DNA of 64,000 bases from Burkholderiales bacterium (lineage in GTDB: Bacteria > Pseudomonadota > Gammaproteobacteria > Burkholderiales > SG8-41). The notes under the pieces are model-generated. The model searched no databases. It had not been told where the DNA came from and saw nothing but the letters and a program-made list of their open reading frames with translations. The stretch lies in NCBI GenBank assembly GCA_019744975.1, contig JAIETP010000010.1, positions 1 to 64,000 on the forward strand, given 5' to 3'. The position numbers and the translations under genes are program-made. Shown here piece after piece: positions 50,122-57,894 of the stretch (the first letter of the stretch is position 1; the number at the start of each line of letters is the position of its first letter).

Positions 50122-51495
50122 TTAATCAACAATGCCTTTTTTGCCGATGAATCCCTCGTAACGTTCGCGCAGGTCTTTGCCTTTTTCCACGCGCTCACGG
50201 TTGAGGGTGGCCGTGGGATCAAAGACCTGCGGGGTCACGAATACGACCAGATCACTGCGGTTATTGCGAAAATTGGTGGACCGGAACAATGCCCCGAGAA
50301 CCGGCAGATCGCCCAGCCATGGCAGCTTGTCGACCTGATTGGACAGGTCCGAGTTGACCAGCCCCGACATGACGATGGTCTGCCCGGTCTTGACGTTGAT
50401 CTCGGAATCAGTCTGGCGGCTGAGGAATCCGGGGTTGCCCTGAACCGAATTTGCGGGGTCAATGGCGCTGACCTCCGTCTGTATCGTCGCCATGATGTTG
50501 CTGTCTGCGTCGGCGACAGGTTTGATGATGAGTTTGATGCCGTAGTCCTTGTAGGTCACGGAAGGCGGACTCAAGCCGGTCGCCGGGATCACAATCGGGA
50601 TCTGCCCCCCGGCGAGGAATTTGGCTTCGCCGCCGCTTCTGGTGGAGAGCTCCGGTGTCGCAAGGACATAGGCATCACCATTGGTCACGGCAAGGTTGAT
50701 CCGTGAAGTAATGCTGGTGGCGATGCCGAGATAACCCACGGGTGGACTGACGCGGGGCAACAATCCCGGCAGCAGCGGCTGGGCAGTACCCGGCAAGGCG
50801 CCGGGTGCGATGCGCCCAGGCACGGCGCCGGCCAGTCCCGGATCGGTCTGACGGGCGGTGAATCCACCGGATGTGATCGCGTCAAACGCGAATCCGCCGG
50901 TAGGGCCGGTGATTGACTGCTGCCACTGAATGCCGAGATTTTCGAAAGCCGAGCGGCGGAACTCGATCAGCTGGACTTTGAGGTAAACCATCTTCCTCAT
51001 CGTCACGTCTTCCTCACGTGTCATGTTGAGCACCTGGGGATACTTGCCGACCGCATTGTTGATCAATGCCAGGTTGGGCTTGGACGCCGTGCCGGTGATT
51101 ACCGCATGATTGCCGACACGTTCCACGCGCAGGCCGGGCATCGCACTGAGTATCCTTCTGACCTGCACCACGGTTTCGCCCACATCCGCCGGCGCGATGC
51201 GCACACTGTATTTTTTCAGGCTGCCGTCTTTCAGCCAGATGAACAGGCTGGTATCTCCGGATGCTTCGGCGAGCAGCACTACCTCCTTGTCCAGCACGGT
51301 TGTCGACAACAGCCGCCCGTTCCCGACCGCAACACGCTGCACATTGTTCACCGGGAGTGTCCTGACCTCGCCATGGAACATTGAAATCAACACACCGCTG
51401 TCGCCGGCGGCCGGCTCCTGGGCGGAAAGAAGTGTGGATGTGGTTGCGGCAGCAAAAAAAACTGCCGTAAAAATCAATGACTTAAATTTCAACAT
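50122..51495 (-). CDS. cpaC: Tad pilus secretin CpaC/RcpA
   Basis: Outer-membrane secretin for the Flp pilus. The ATG at 51495 (MLKFKSLIFTAVFFAAATTS) gives a signal peptide and 457 residues. The N-terminal pilus-associated domain has VNNVQRVAVGNGRLLSTTVLD; a BON-like segment follows (GLRVERVGNHAVITGTA). The secretin domain contains FLAGGQIPIVIP and NVKTGQTIVMSGLVNSDLSNQVDKLPWLGDLPVLGALFRS. A longer frame upstream runs through cpaB and is discounted. It is followed by a 36-base A/T-rich gap before cpaF. Confidence 0.92.
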   Translation of the reverse strand: MLKFKSLIFTAVFFAAATTSTLLSAQEPAAGDSGVLISMFHGEVRTLPVNNVQRVAVGNGRLLSTTVLDKEVVLLAEASGDTSLFIWLKDGSLKKYSVRIAPADVGETVVQVRRILSAMPGLRVERVGNHAVITGTASKPNLALINNAVGKYPQVLNMTREEDVTMRKMVYLKVQLIEFRRSAFENLGIQWQQSITGPTGGFAFDAITSGGFTARQTDPGLAGAVPGRIAPGALPGTAQPLLPGLLPRVSPPVGYLGIATSITSRINLAVTNGDAYVLATPELSTRSGGEAKFLAGGQIPIVIPATGLSPPSVTYKDYGIKLIIKPVADADSNIMATIQTEVSAIDPANSVQGNPGFLSRQTDSEINVKTGQTIVMSGLVNSDLSNQVDKLPWLGDLPVLGALFRSTNFRNNRSDLVVFVTPQVFDPTATLNRERVEKGKDLRERYEGFIGKKGIVD

Positions 51496-51559
51496 GTCGT
51501 GCCCCCAAGATACTTTTTTGCCTGCTTTTATTACACCCGCTTCGATTACATCCTGTTTG

Positions 51560-52582
51560 TTACTTTTGCGCGGTCTGCGGCTGAAGATACGGCAGTGCCG
51601 CAGCAGGAATGTTCGAAGGCAATGCCGGGGCAGCAGCCGCGGCAGGCGCAGCCGTGGCGGGAACACCGGGCACGCCCGGGGGCAGCGCCATCCCCGGCAC
51701 ATTCACGCTGATAGTGTTGCCTACCCCGCCCCCGCCTTTGCCGCCGATGATGTACTGGACGGCACCACCATCCACTTCTTCGGGTGTATCGAGAACTGAA
51801 ACTTTTTTGAGCAGGTTCTTGGTGTTGATTTTGCCGAGTTTGACGATTTCCTCATCGGGCTCCTTGCGCAACACCGCACGGATACGGCCCAGCTGCTGGG
51901 CCAGCGCAATCCGTGCCGCCTGGTCCGGCGACACTTCGAAAGTGAGATTGGAGTAACGGATCACGCCCTGCGGAACACCCGGCTGCGGGGCCGTAAACGC
52001 GTCGGCCTTGCGTACCGTCTGGCCGGTGGCAATCACCTTGACGCGCTGCATCAGCAGCGTGATCTGCTGGTTGTTGCCGCTGAGATCGGACAGATCCGGC
52101 ATGATCAGGAACAGATCGACCAGATTGCCGGGCCTGACCATCTGCGCAATGGAATTGAGTTCGTCGATATCGATGGTGATGGCGCGGGAGCCGGTTTCGA
52201 TCAGCGAAGAAAAGTCCCTTCCTTTTTCTTCAACGTCGGATGTGCGCAGCGGAAGCCCGCGCTCAACATTCCGGATCAGCTTGGCGCCGTCATATTTGTC
52301 GAAGTTGTCCGGAGTAATCATGTCCGGACTGACCAGATCGGCGGGTATGCTGCGCCCGGCGACCATGTCGCTAGTAATGGCGCTGCCGCCGGGCAGATTC
52401 TTGCGCGGCACCACCACCTTGGCCGAGGGCCCGCCCTTGGCTTTGCTGGCGAGTTCCTCCTGGATTCTTTTTTCCCTGACGTCCAGGTACTGCTTGGTCA
52501 GCCAGGCTGCGGCCAGCGCCATGATGATGGCGACAAACAGCATGAGCCAGGTACGATTGATACGATCGAGTCTGAGGGCCAT
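51560..52582 (-). CDS. cpaB: Flp pilus assembly protein CpaB
   Basis: A 340-residue periplasmic protein anchored by one N-terminal helix (TWLMLFVAIIMALAAAWLTKQYL). An SAF domain follows (VVVPRKNLPGGSAITSDMVAGRSIP), then the CpaB/RcpC region DIDELNSIAQMVRPGNLVDLFLIMP. The C-terminus is Ala/Pro-rich. CpaB is needed for secretin function and pilus biogenesis. It is 13 bases downstream of a small pilin-like gene and 64 bases upstream of cpaC. Confidence 0.92.
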   Translation of the reverse strand: MALRLDRINRTWLMLFVAIIMALAAAWLTKQYLDVREKRIQEELASKAKGGPSAKVVVPRKNLPGGSAITSDMVAGRSIPADLVSPDMITPDNFDKYDGAKLIRNVERGLPLRTSDVEEKGRDFSSLIETGSRAITIDIDELNSIAQMVRPGNLVDLFLIMPDLSDLSGNNQQITLLMQRVKVIATGQTVRKADAFTAPQPGVPQGVIRYSNLTFEVSPDQAARIALAQQLGRIRAVLRKEPDEEIVKLGKINTKNLLKKVSVLDTPEEVDGGAVQYIIGGKGGGGVGNTISVNVPGMALPPGVPGVPATAAPAAAAAPALPSNIPAAALPYLQPQTAQK

Positions 52583-52595
52583 GTGCGGGCTTCTT

Positions 52596-52841
52596 CTAAA
52601 GCGGAGTTATATTGTTGGAAAAAGAAATGGCCCAGGAGTACGCACCAAAAAAATCCTTGAGTGCACTGACTACATCTCCGATCGCGGAATGCACCACCCC
52701 TGATTCATCCGTGTAACTGATCAAAATCACCACCACCAGCATCACCACGATGGTGTATTCGATGCTGGCCTGGCCCAGAATCCGTCGACATCCGCGGATT
52801 CCGTGGCGCACCCCCCTGTTTTTGAATGCTCCCGTATTCAT
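52596..52841 (-). CDS. Small Flp/TadE-type prepilin-like protein
   Basis: An 81-residue protein: a 23-residue basic leader ending ILG, then QASIEYTIVVMLVVVILISY. That is the prepilin pattern with Gly at -1 and Glu-Tyr at +5/+6, as in Flp pilins. The short remainder contains DESGVVHSAIGDVVSALKDFFG. Probably a second or minor pilin. Its ATG overlaps the stop of the upstream 242-residue gene (ATGA). Assignment to Flp pilins rests on the motif, not on overall identity. Confidence 0.7.
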   Translation of the reverse strand: MNTGAFKNRGVRHGIRGCRRILGQASIEYTIVVMLVVVILISYTDESGVVHSAIGDVVSALKDFFGAYSWAISFSNNITPL

Positions 52842-53566
52842 GGCTTGTCGACAAAAGTAGCCAGCACATTGGTACCTGACGTACCCGCTTTCCCCGGCGA
52901 AATCGTCAGATTCGCCTCATGATAACCCCGTTTCATGACGAGAACGTGAGAAACGCCTTTTGTCCCCCTCACTGCGCGATCCATGACGGCACCCCAGCCT
53001 TCCTCGGCCATCATACGCCGGTAAAAATTCAGATTGGCCTCCGGGGAATAGGTGTTTGTCAGCATTATGGTCCGACCGGTTTTGCCCAGATCGTAATGAT
53101 CGATGTCGTTCAGCACCGTGCTGCCTGCCATGTTGGGGAAGCCCGTGCCCAGCTTTTTCACCTGGCCGCCCTCAGGTTTCGTGCTGACCCCCAGCAAAGC
53201 CTTGGCCCCGCGCCCGTGGGGCATTACCTGCACGGTATAAAAGCATTCCTTGCGCAAGGTGGCGATGGCCGGCATGCCGCTGACTTCGTACTCATGTGAA
53301 TAAGGCGGCGCATCGCTCCACCGCTGCCTGTAAAAAGCAATCACCTGCTGCGGCGTCTGCTCGGTGGTCAATTCCTTGATTTGCATGGGCATGCCATTCA
53401 TGCGCATGTTCTCCGCCACCCATTGCAGCTGGCCGACATGGGGAACCGGGAACTCCGGGCAGGGCACGGTTTTCTCCTGCCCGGATGCGGCAGTACATAT
53501 TCCCGCCGCCAGCAACAGCGCCGGCCGCAACAGTCTTGCAATACAAATCTCCCCGAACATGCTCAT
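52838..53566 (-). CDS. Hypothetical exported protein in tad locus
   Basis: A 242-residue protein I cannot assign to a named family. It has a signal peptide (LLRPALLLAAGICTAASG), two Cys residues after cleavage (PCPEFP, ECFYTVQVM), an IAFYRQRW motif, and later NLNFYRRMMAEEGWGAVMDRA, two similar FYR...W blocks that may be an internal duplication. It lies between a TadE-like gene and the small pilin gene and overlaps the latter by 4 bases, so it is a structural part of the operon. A role as an accessory periplasmic pilus protein is inferred from context alone. Confidence 0.6.
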   Translation of the reverse strand: MSMFGEICIARLLRPALLLAAGICTAASGQEKTVPCPEFPVPHVGQLQWVAENMRMNGMPMQIKELTTEQTPQQVIAFYRQRWSDAPPYSHEYEVSGMPAIATLRKECFYTVQVMPHGRGAKALLGVSTKPEGGQVKKLGTGFPNMAGSTVLNDIDHYDLGKTGRTIMLTNTYSPEANLNFYRRMMAEEGWGAVMDRAVRGTKGVSHVLVMKRGYHEANLTISPGKAGTSGTNVLATFVDKP

Positions 53567-53606
53567 TTCATATCATCACGGCAACATGGGTTCAACACAG
53601 CGACAA

Positions 53607-54380
53607 TCATTGCAGGCGGTCCGGCGGAACCTGGTCAACCTCGATTTTGCCCAATTCCAGCACGGTAGGCACCAGTTCCGGTGCGAAGGGCACCAGTATC
53701 CAGCGCACGGCGTCCAGCACCGGGTTGCTCAGGATGGAGGTCGGCGTCAGGCCCTGTACCTGTTTTTTGACATGCGCCGCACCATTGGCGCCCCAGCCGT
53801 TGGCAATAATCACATTGGTATCGGTAATCGACAGATTGAGCCGCGCCGGATCGGCACCCGCCCCGCTGCCCAGCACCTCGCTGATCACAGGGGCGGTATT
53901 GGCAATGTTGACCGTGGCTCTTCCCCGGTACATCCCGTCCATTTCAAGATTGAAGGGACCGATTGCATTGGCCACCGAGACGGCAAAACCAAGAATGGTG
54001 TTGGCGGTTCCGGGGGATGTTTCATTGGTAATGGAATTGCTCGATCCGGCGAGCATCGCGGTGCCGGCACGGTCGTACCATAACTCACTGGTCAGGAACC
54101 GGCTCGCCATCTCCGACTGGATGGTTGCCTCGCTTTTGTCATTGCCTTCCCAGTCACCGGTGCTTGAGGCTGACTGGCCGTACCAAACGGTCCGCTCCCA
54201 GGCGTTATACCGTGCGGCCTGGATCGCCGACGATTTCATGTCGGTGTACTTGCCGAGCAACGGGATGATCAGAAACAGCGGGATCAGGAACAGCACTGCA
54301 CCGATCACAAATTCGGTCAGCGCCTGTCCCCTCACGGCGTACCGGCGATCACGGGAAAATGATATCCGGCTGTACGTCAT
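53607..54380 (-). CDS. TadE-like minor pilin
   Basis: A 257-residue protein starting MTYSRISFSRDRRYAVRG-QALTEFVIGAVL. The Gly(-1)/Glu(+5) prepilin-type site and following hydrophobic helix match TadE/TadF. A roughly 220-residue periplasmic domain follows, with no Cys. The ATG at 54380 overlaps the TadG-like stop by 4 bases; the longer upstream frame is a shadow of that gene. Expected to be a minor pseudopilin of the Flp pilus. Confidence 0.78.
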   Translation of the reverse strand: MTYSRISFSRDRRYAVRGQALTEFVIGAVLFLIPLFLIIPLLGKYTDMKSSAIQAARYNAWERTVWYGQSASSTGDWEGNDKSEATIQSEMASRFLTSELWYDRAGTAMLAGSSNSITNETSPGTANTILGFAVSVANAIGPFNLEMDGMYRGRATVNIANTAPVISEVLGSGAGADPARLNLSITDTNVIIANGWGANGAAHVKKQVQGLTPTSILSNPVLDAVRWILVPFAPELVPTVLELGKIEVDQVPPDRLQ

Positions 54381-55924
54381 GGGAAACTCTGCGACAGGAT
54401 GGACGCCCCCTGCTCCAGCAGGCTGTTGGGCATCAGGCGGGCCTGCCAGTACGGGCTGTAGAGGCTGCCGTATTCCGTTTTGCCGTCGCCGCGCGCAAAC
54501 AGTTTTGCCGGACGCGCGAAATAGGATTGCGCCTTCGACAAGGCCTTGATCGTATTGCCCTCGGTTCCGTCCGCCAGCCACAACTGGCCGGTATCACCGC
54601 CGCCGATGTTCATGCTCGGCGAACTGCTGATGGCGATGGTGCTCATCGGTTTCTCGACTTCGATCAACAGTTCCGGCCCGCTGGTGTTCTGGTGCGCCGT
54701 TGCGGTTGCCTGCGCGCGGTCCGTGACATCCCAGTATTTTTTCAGCCCGCCATTGCTGTCCAGCGTCGCACCCGTGCCGTTGGCGACATTGATCCAGGCC
54801 GGTGCCATGGTCAGCGGATTGACGAAAGCGGATCCGTACGCTTCGGCAAAATTATGGTTGAAGTTGCCGGTCCCCGGCTGCAGGTCATTGGCCGAACCGG
54901 CAAGCGCCGCGCCGTAACCCTGCGGCGTGGGAATCGGGATCGGGATCGGCACGGGGAAGGGCACAAAGATCCATACCATCAGGATGGTAAACAACCCCGT
55001 CGCATCGGCCGCGGTCCAGCTTTTCATGTAGGTGCCGGTCTTGTTTTTAAGCTCCGTCCCGCCGCTGTGGTACATGATCATGAACATCGTGCCAAAGTTG
55101 CCGGGGATGGCCTTGGTCGGATCAATCAGGATCGGCAGCGGCCACGGATAACTGCGGAAATTGTAAAAGCCGTCCTGCGAATTGAAAATGACGTTGGCCT
55201 GCCGGTCCATGGATCCGGTGACGCTATCCGATCCGCTGGTGGTACCGCTCCTGGTCGGATCATAGTCGCTGGTAAAGTTGTAAACATCGTAGACATGTTT
55301 GGCGCCGAAGCCGATCTGGGTCAGCGAGGTGCTGAGCCTGGCGTCGGCATCGTTTTCGCGGATGACTTCCGGGATGATCTCGAGCCACAGCGACAATGCC
55401 GTTGCTGCATGGTACGCGGTGCTGCCGTAATAAAGCGCGTCGATCAGGAAATCAAGCACAGTGATCAGCGGCCCGGCGACGGCATTCATCACCGACTCGA
55501 TGCCGCCAGCGGCACTTTTGGCCACATTCCAAACCGTGGTCCACATTGAACCCAGCGCCGACAGGCTGGCAAAGGTCTGGGGCACCCAGTTGAAGGGACC
55601 GGATTTATAGACGCTGTCCAGGTTGCGCGCCCAGGACCGCAAACCAACGATCTGGGCGACCGCCACCTGGTTGGCGATCATGGCACGATTGGCATAGGCG
55701 GTGAAATTGTAGTCGCGGGCTTCGGTCAGGGCGCCGCTGTAGGCTGCGGCATCCGCGGTGTTCTGCAACTTCATTTTCTGGGTGGTCAGCTGGGCCACGT
55801 TGTACAGCAGCAGGAGACCGAGCAGCACTACCACCGTGGTCACGCCAATAAACGCCAGCGCCTGACCGCGCTGGCGTACAAGCAATGAAAAACGCCGTCC
55901 CCCCCGGGGGGGAGGGTTAAGCAT
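54377..55924 (-). CDS. TadG-like pilus assembly protein
   Basis: A 515-residue protein. The N-terminal basic segment with RQRGQALAFIGVTTVVVLLGLLLLYN resembles a prepilin leader but lacks Glu at +5. QNTADAAAYSGALTEARDYNFTAYANRAMIANQVA is typical of TadG-related proteins. The rest is a large periplasmic domain with several Pro-rich and hydrophobic stretches. A C7G7 tract at codons 4-9 (bases 55899-55912) could slip and switch the frame. It is 28 bases downstream of the pilin gene and overlaps the next gene. Confidence 0.75.
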   Translation of the reverse strand: MLNPPPRGGRRFSLLVRQRGQALAFIGVTTVVVLLGLLLLYNVAQLTTQKMKLQNTADAAAYSGALTEARDYNFTAYANRAMIANQVAVAQIVGLRSWARNLDSVYKSGPFNWVPQTFASLSALGSMWTTVWNVAKSAAGGIESVMNAVAGPLITVLDFLIDALYYGSTAYHAATALSLWLEIIPEVIRENDADARLSTSLTQIGFGAKHVYDVYNFTSDYDPTRSGTTSGSDSVTGSMDRQANVIFNSQDGFYNFRSYPWPLPILIDPTKAIPGNFGTMFMIMYHSGGTELKNKTGTYMKSWTAADATGLFTILMVWIFVPFPVPIPIPIPTPQGYGAALAGSANDLQPGTGNFNHNFAEAYGSAFVNPLTMAPAWINVANGTGATLDSNGGLKKYWDVTDRAQATATAHQNTSGPELLIEVEKPMSTIAISSSPSMNIGGGDTGQLWLADGTEGNTIKALSKAQSYFARPAKLFARGDGKTEYGSLYSPYWQARLMPNSLLEQGASILSQSFP

Positions 55925-55952
55925 GCCGAATTACCTGAAAAACTACGACAAC

Positions 55953-56231
55953 TTACTTGCTGACGGTATTCTCGTAGTCGCCCATGCCCTTTTTCTTGGC
56001 GGCATCGGTCGATGCGTCCTTGGAAGCATCCTGGGCGCCCTTGATTTCATTGGTCGCTTTTTTGCCCGACAGTTCCTGGGCCATGCCCGCGGTCTGCTGG
56101 CGCACGGTCTGGCCGAAAAAGCTGTAAACGCCAATCGCCGCAATCGCGATCAGCGCCACGATGATGATGTATTCCGTCATGCCCTGGCCGCGTTGTTTGG
56201 CCAGCATCGATACTTTGGAAATAAGGTTCAT
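55953..56231 (-). CDS. Flp-type major pilin candidate
   Basis: A 92-residue protein: MNLISKVSMLAKQRG, then QGMTEYIIIVALIAIAAIGVYSFFG, a classic Flp prepilin site (Gly -1, Glu +5, Tyr +6) followed by a hydrophobic helix. The C-terminal 50 residues are hydrophilic and Lys/Asp-rich (SGKKATNEIKGAQDASKDASTD), longer than in the shortest Flp pilins. A good ribosome binding site (aaggag) precedes the ATG. As the first structural gene after the kinase, preceded by a 252-base leader, it is the best candidate for the main pilin. Confidence 0.82.
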   Translation of the reverse strand: MNLISKVSMLAKQRGQGMTEYIIIVALIAIAAIGVYSFFGQTVRQQTAGMAQELSGKKATNEIKGAQDASKDASTDAAKKKGMGDYENTVSK

Positions 56232-56325
56232 TTGGAACTCCTTATGGATTTTCTCTAGCAGCGGTTTCTTGTTTTACCCTGGTAATACAATGCAATTATG
56301 TAATTCACCCTGTACTTCGCTCTGG

Positions 56326-56363
56326 CCGCCTATATCTCTCCAGCCTATACCTCTCTCAGGCGG
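56326..56363. repeat. Tandem 15-bp repeats bracketed by an inverted repeat in the pilin leader
   Basis: GCCTATATCTCTCCA (56328-56342) and GCCTATACCTCTCTC (56343-56357) are near-identical direct repeats. They are enclosed by CCGCCT (56326-56331) and AGGCGG (56358-56363). It lies in the 252-base gap between the kinase stop and the pilin start. It may be a regulator site or mRNA hairpin; no clear promoter was identified in this gap. Confidence 0.5.
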
Positions 56364-56483
56364 TTCCCGAATCCTAGCATAGCGCAGGGAAAAATATTGC
56401 CTGAACCCGGAACCTGCAGACACCAGACAGGGGTGAATTTCAGCTGCGCCGCAATGTGAAACCGCGCCCACCCCGCCAGCTTA

Positions 56484-57827
56484 TCAAAAAACGCTGATAT
56501 TCCGCTCCGCAAGCAGTTGCGACAGGCGCAGATTGGCCATGCCCAGGCGGTCCACCAGCAGCTCCAGAAAGGCGCCGTTGAAATGATGGCGACACAGTTC
56601 GGAAGCCTGGGGCAGGGTTTCGGCGCGAATTTCGATAACCACGATCTCGGTGGTGGCAACAACACTTGCCGAACGCTGGAATTTCTGTTTGCCGAGATAA
56701 GCCATTTCCCCGAAGCACTCTCCGCTTTTCAGCGCGGTCAACAGGCGGTCCTGCTTGCGCACCTGAACCTCACCGCCGGCGAGAATAAAAAAAGATGAGC
56801 CGATATCACCTTCCTGGATCAACACGGAACCCAGCGGCAGCCGGTGCCATTTCGCCAGCCGCAGCACCTCCCACAATTCAACATCGGTGAAGTTGCGGAA
56901 AAATTCGAGCCTGCGCAGCGTGTCGAATTTCTCGGCCTCCGGCATGCCATCCCTGACTTTCGCCCGGGACCCGCCCAGCACATCAACCAGGTCCCCCGCC
57001 AGGTCTCCCCAGGTCTGGTAACGATCAGCGGTGTTTTTTTTCAGCATCCGCAGCACGATGGCATCGATCTGCGGTGACACTTCATTGCGAAAACGGCTGG
57101 GCGGCGCCGGTTCCGCATTGATGATCTGGTAAATGATGCTGTAGTTGTTGTTGCCCAGAAACGGCAGGCGCCCGGTAAGCAACTGGTAAAACACCACACC
57201 CAGCGAAAAAATATCCGTCTGGTAAGTCAGTTGCTGCTCCCTGACCTGCTCGGGAGACATATAGGCCGGGGACCCTATTCCGGTGATCTGGGTCGAGTCG
57301 CTCGCCGCATTCAGCGCGGCGCCGAAGTCCGAAATCTTGATGTCGGTTTCACCCGCGAGCAGGATGTTCGCCGGCTTGATGTCGCGATGAATCACACCTT
57401 CACGCGCGGCATAATCCAGCGCCCGTGCGCATTTGTAGATGATTTCCAGCACCCGGGACAGCGGCAGCAGATGATCCACGCGCGCGTACTTTTCGAGCGT
57501 CGTGCCATCCACATATTCCATGACGATATAACTGGCTTCCTCTTCGGCCACCGCATCGTAAATGGCCACGATATGTGGATGGGACAGCTTGCCGGCCAGC
57601 GAGGCTTCGGTGACGAAAAGTTTGCGGTAACGCCGTCCGTATTCCTGATCGCCCAGCGCATCGGGGAAAACCACCTTGACCGCGACATCCCGATCCTGGA
57701 ACGGGTCATAGGCCTTGTACACGACGCTGGTTGCGCCGCGCCCCAGTTCCTTGATGATTTCGTACTTGCCAACCCGGCGGGTTTCGGCGGGCTGCGGAAC
57801 GGTATTTGTGACGGCGTCGTTGCTCAT
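56484..57827 (-). CDS. Ser/Thr protein kinase with C-terminal cyclic-nucleotide-binding domain
   Basis: A 447-residue Hanks-type kinase with no transmembrane segment. The kinase domain at about residues 18-285 is intact: GRGATSVVYKA, VAVKVV (Lys), HRDIKPANILL near 145, DFGAAL, SPEQ and DIFSLGVVFYQLLTG. A cNMP-binding domain follows at about 310-430; its phosphate cassette SGECFGEMAYLGKQKFQRSAS keeps Glu and Arg, so cAMP or cGMP binding is plausible. It lies at the head of the tad locus whose ATPase carries an FHA domain. Kinase activity gated by a cyclic nucleotide is inferred. Confidence 0.92.
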   Translation of the reverse strand: MSNDAVTNTVPQPAETRRVGKYEIIKELGRGATSVVYKAYDPFQDRDVAVKVVFPDALGDQEYGRRYRKLFVTEASLAGKLSHPHIVAIYDAVAEEEASYIVMEYVDGTTLEKYARVDHLLPLSRVLEIIYKCARALDYAAREGVIHRDIKPANILLAGETDIKISDFGAALNAASDSTQITGIGSPAYMSPEQVREQQLTYQTDIFSLGVVFYQLLTGRLPFLGNNNYSIIYQIINAEPAPPSRFRNEVSPQIDAIVLRMLKKNTADRYQTWGDLAGDLVDVLGGSRAKVRDGMPEAEKFDTLRRLEFFRNFTDVELWEVLRLAKWHRLPLGSVLIQEGDIGSSFFILAGGEVQVRKQDRLLTALKSGECFGEMAYLGKQKFQRSASVVATTEIVVIEIRAETLPQASELCRHHFNGAFLELLVDRLGMANLRLSQLLAERNISVF

Positions 57828-57894
57828 CAGGCAAAAGTATCACTAATCCGGCAAAGTCGCTGTTTCACACAAAATCAGCCGGTCTGATGACGCT

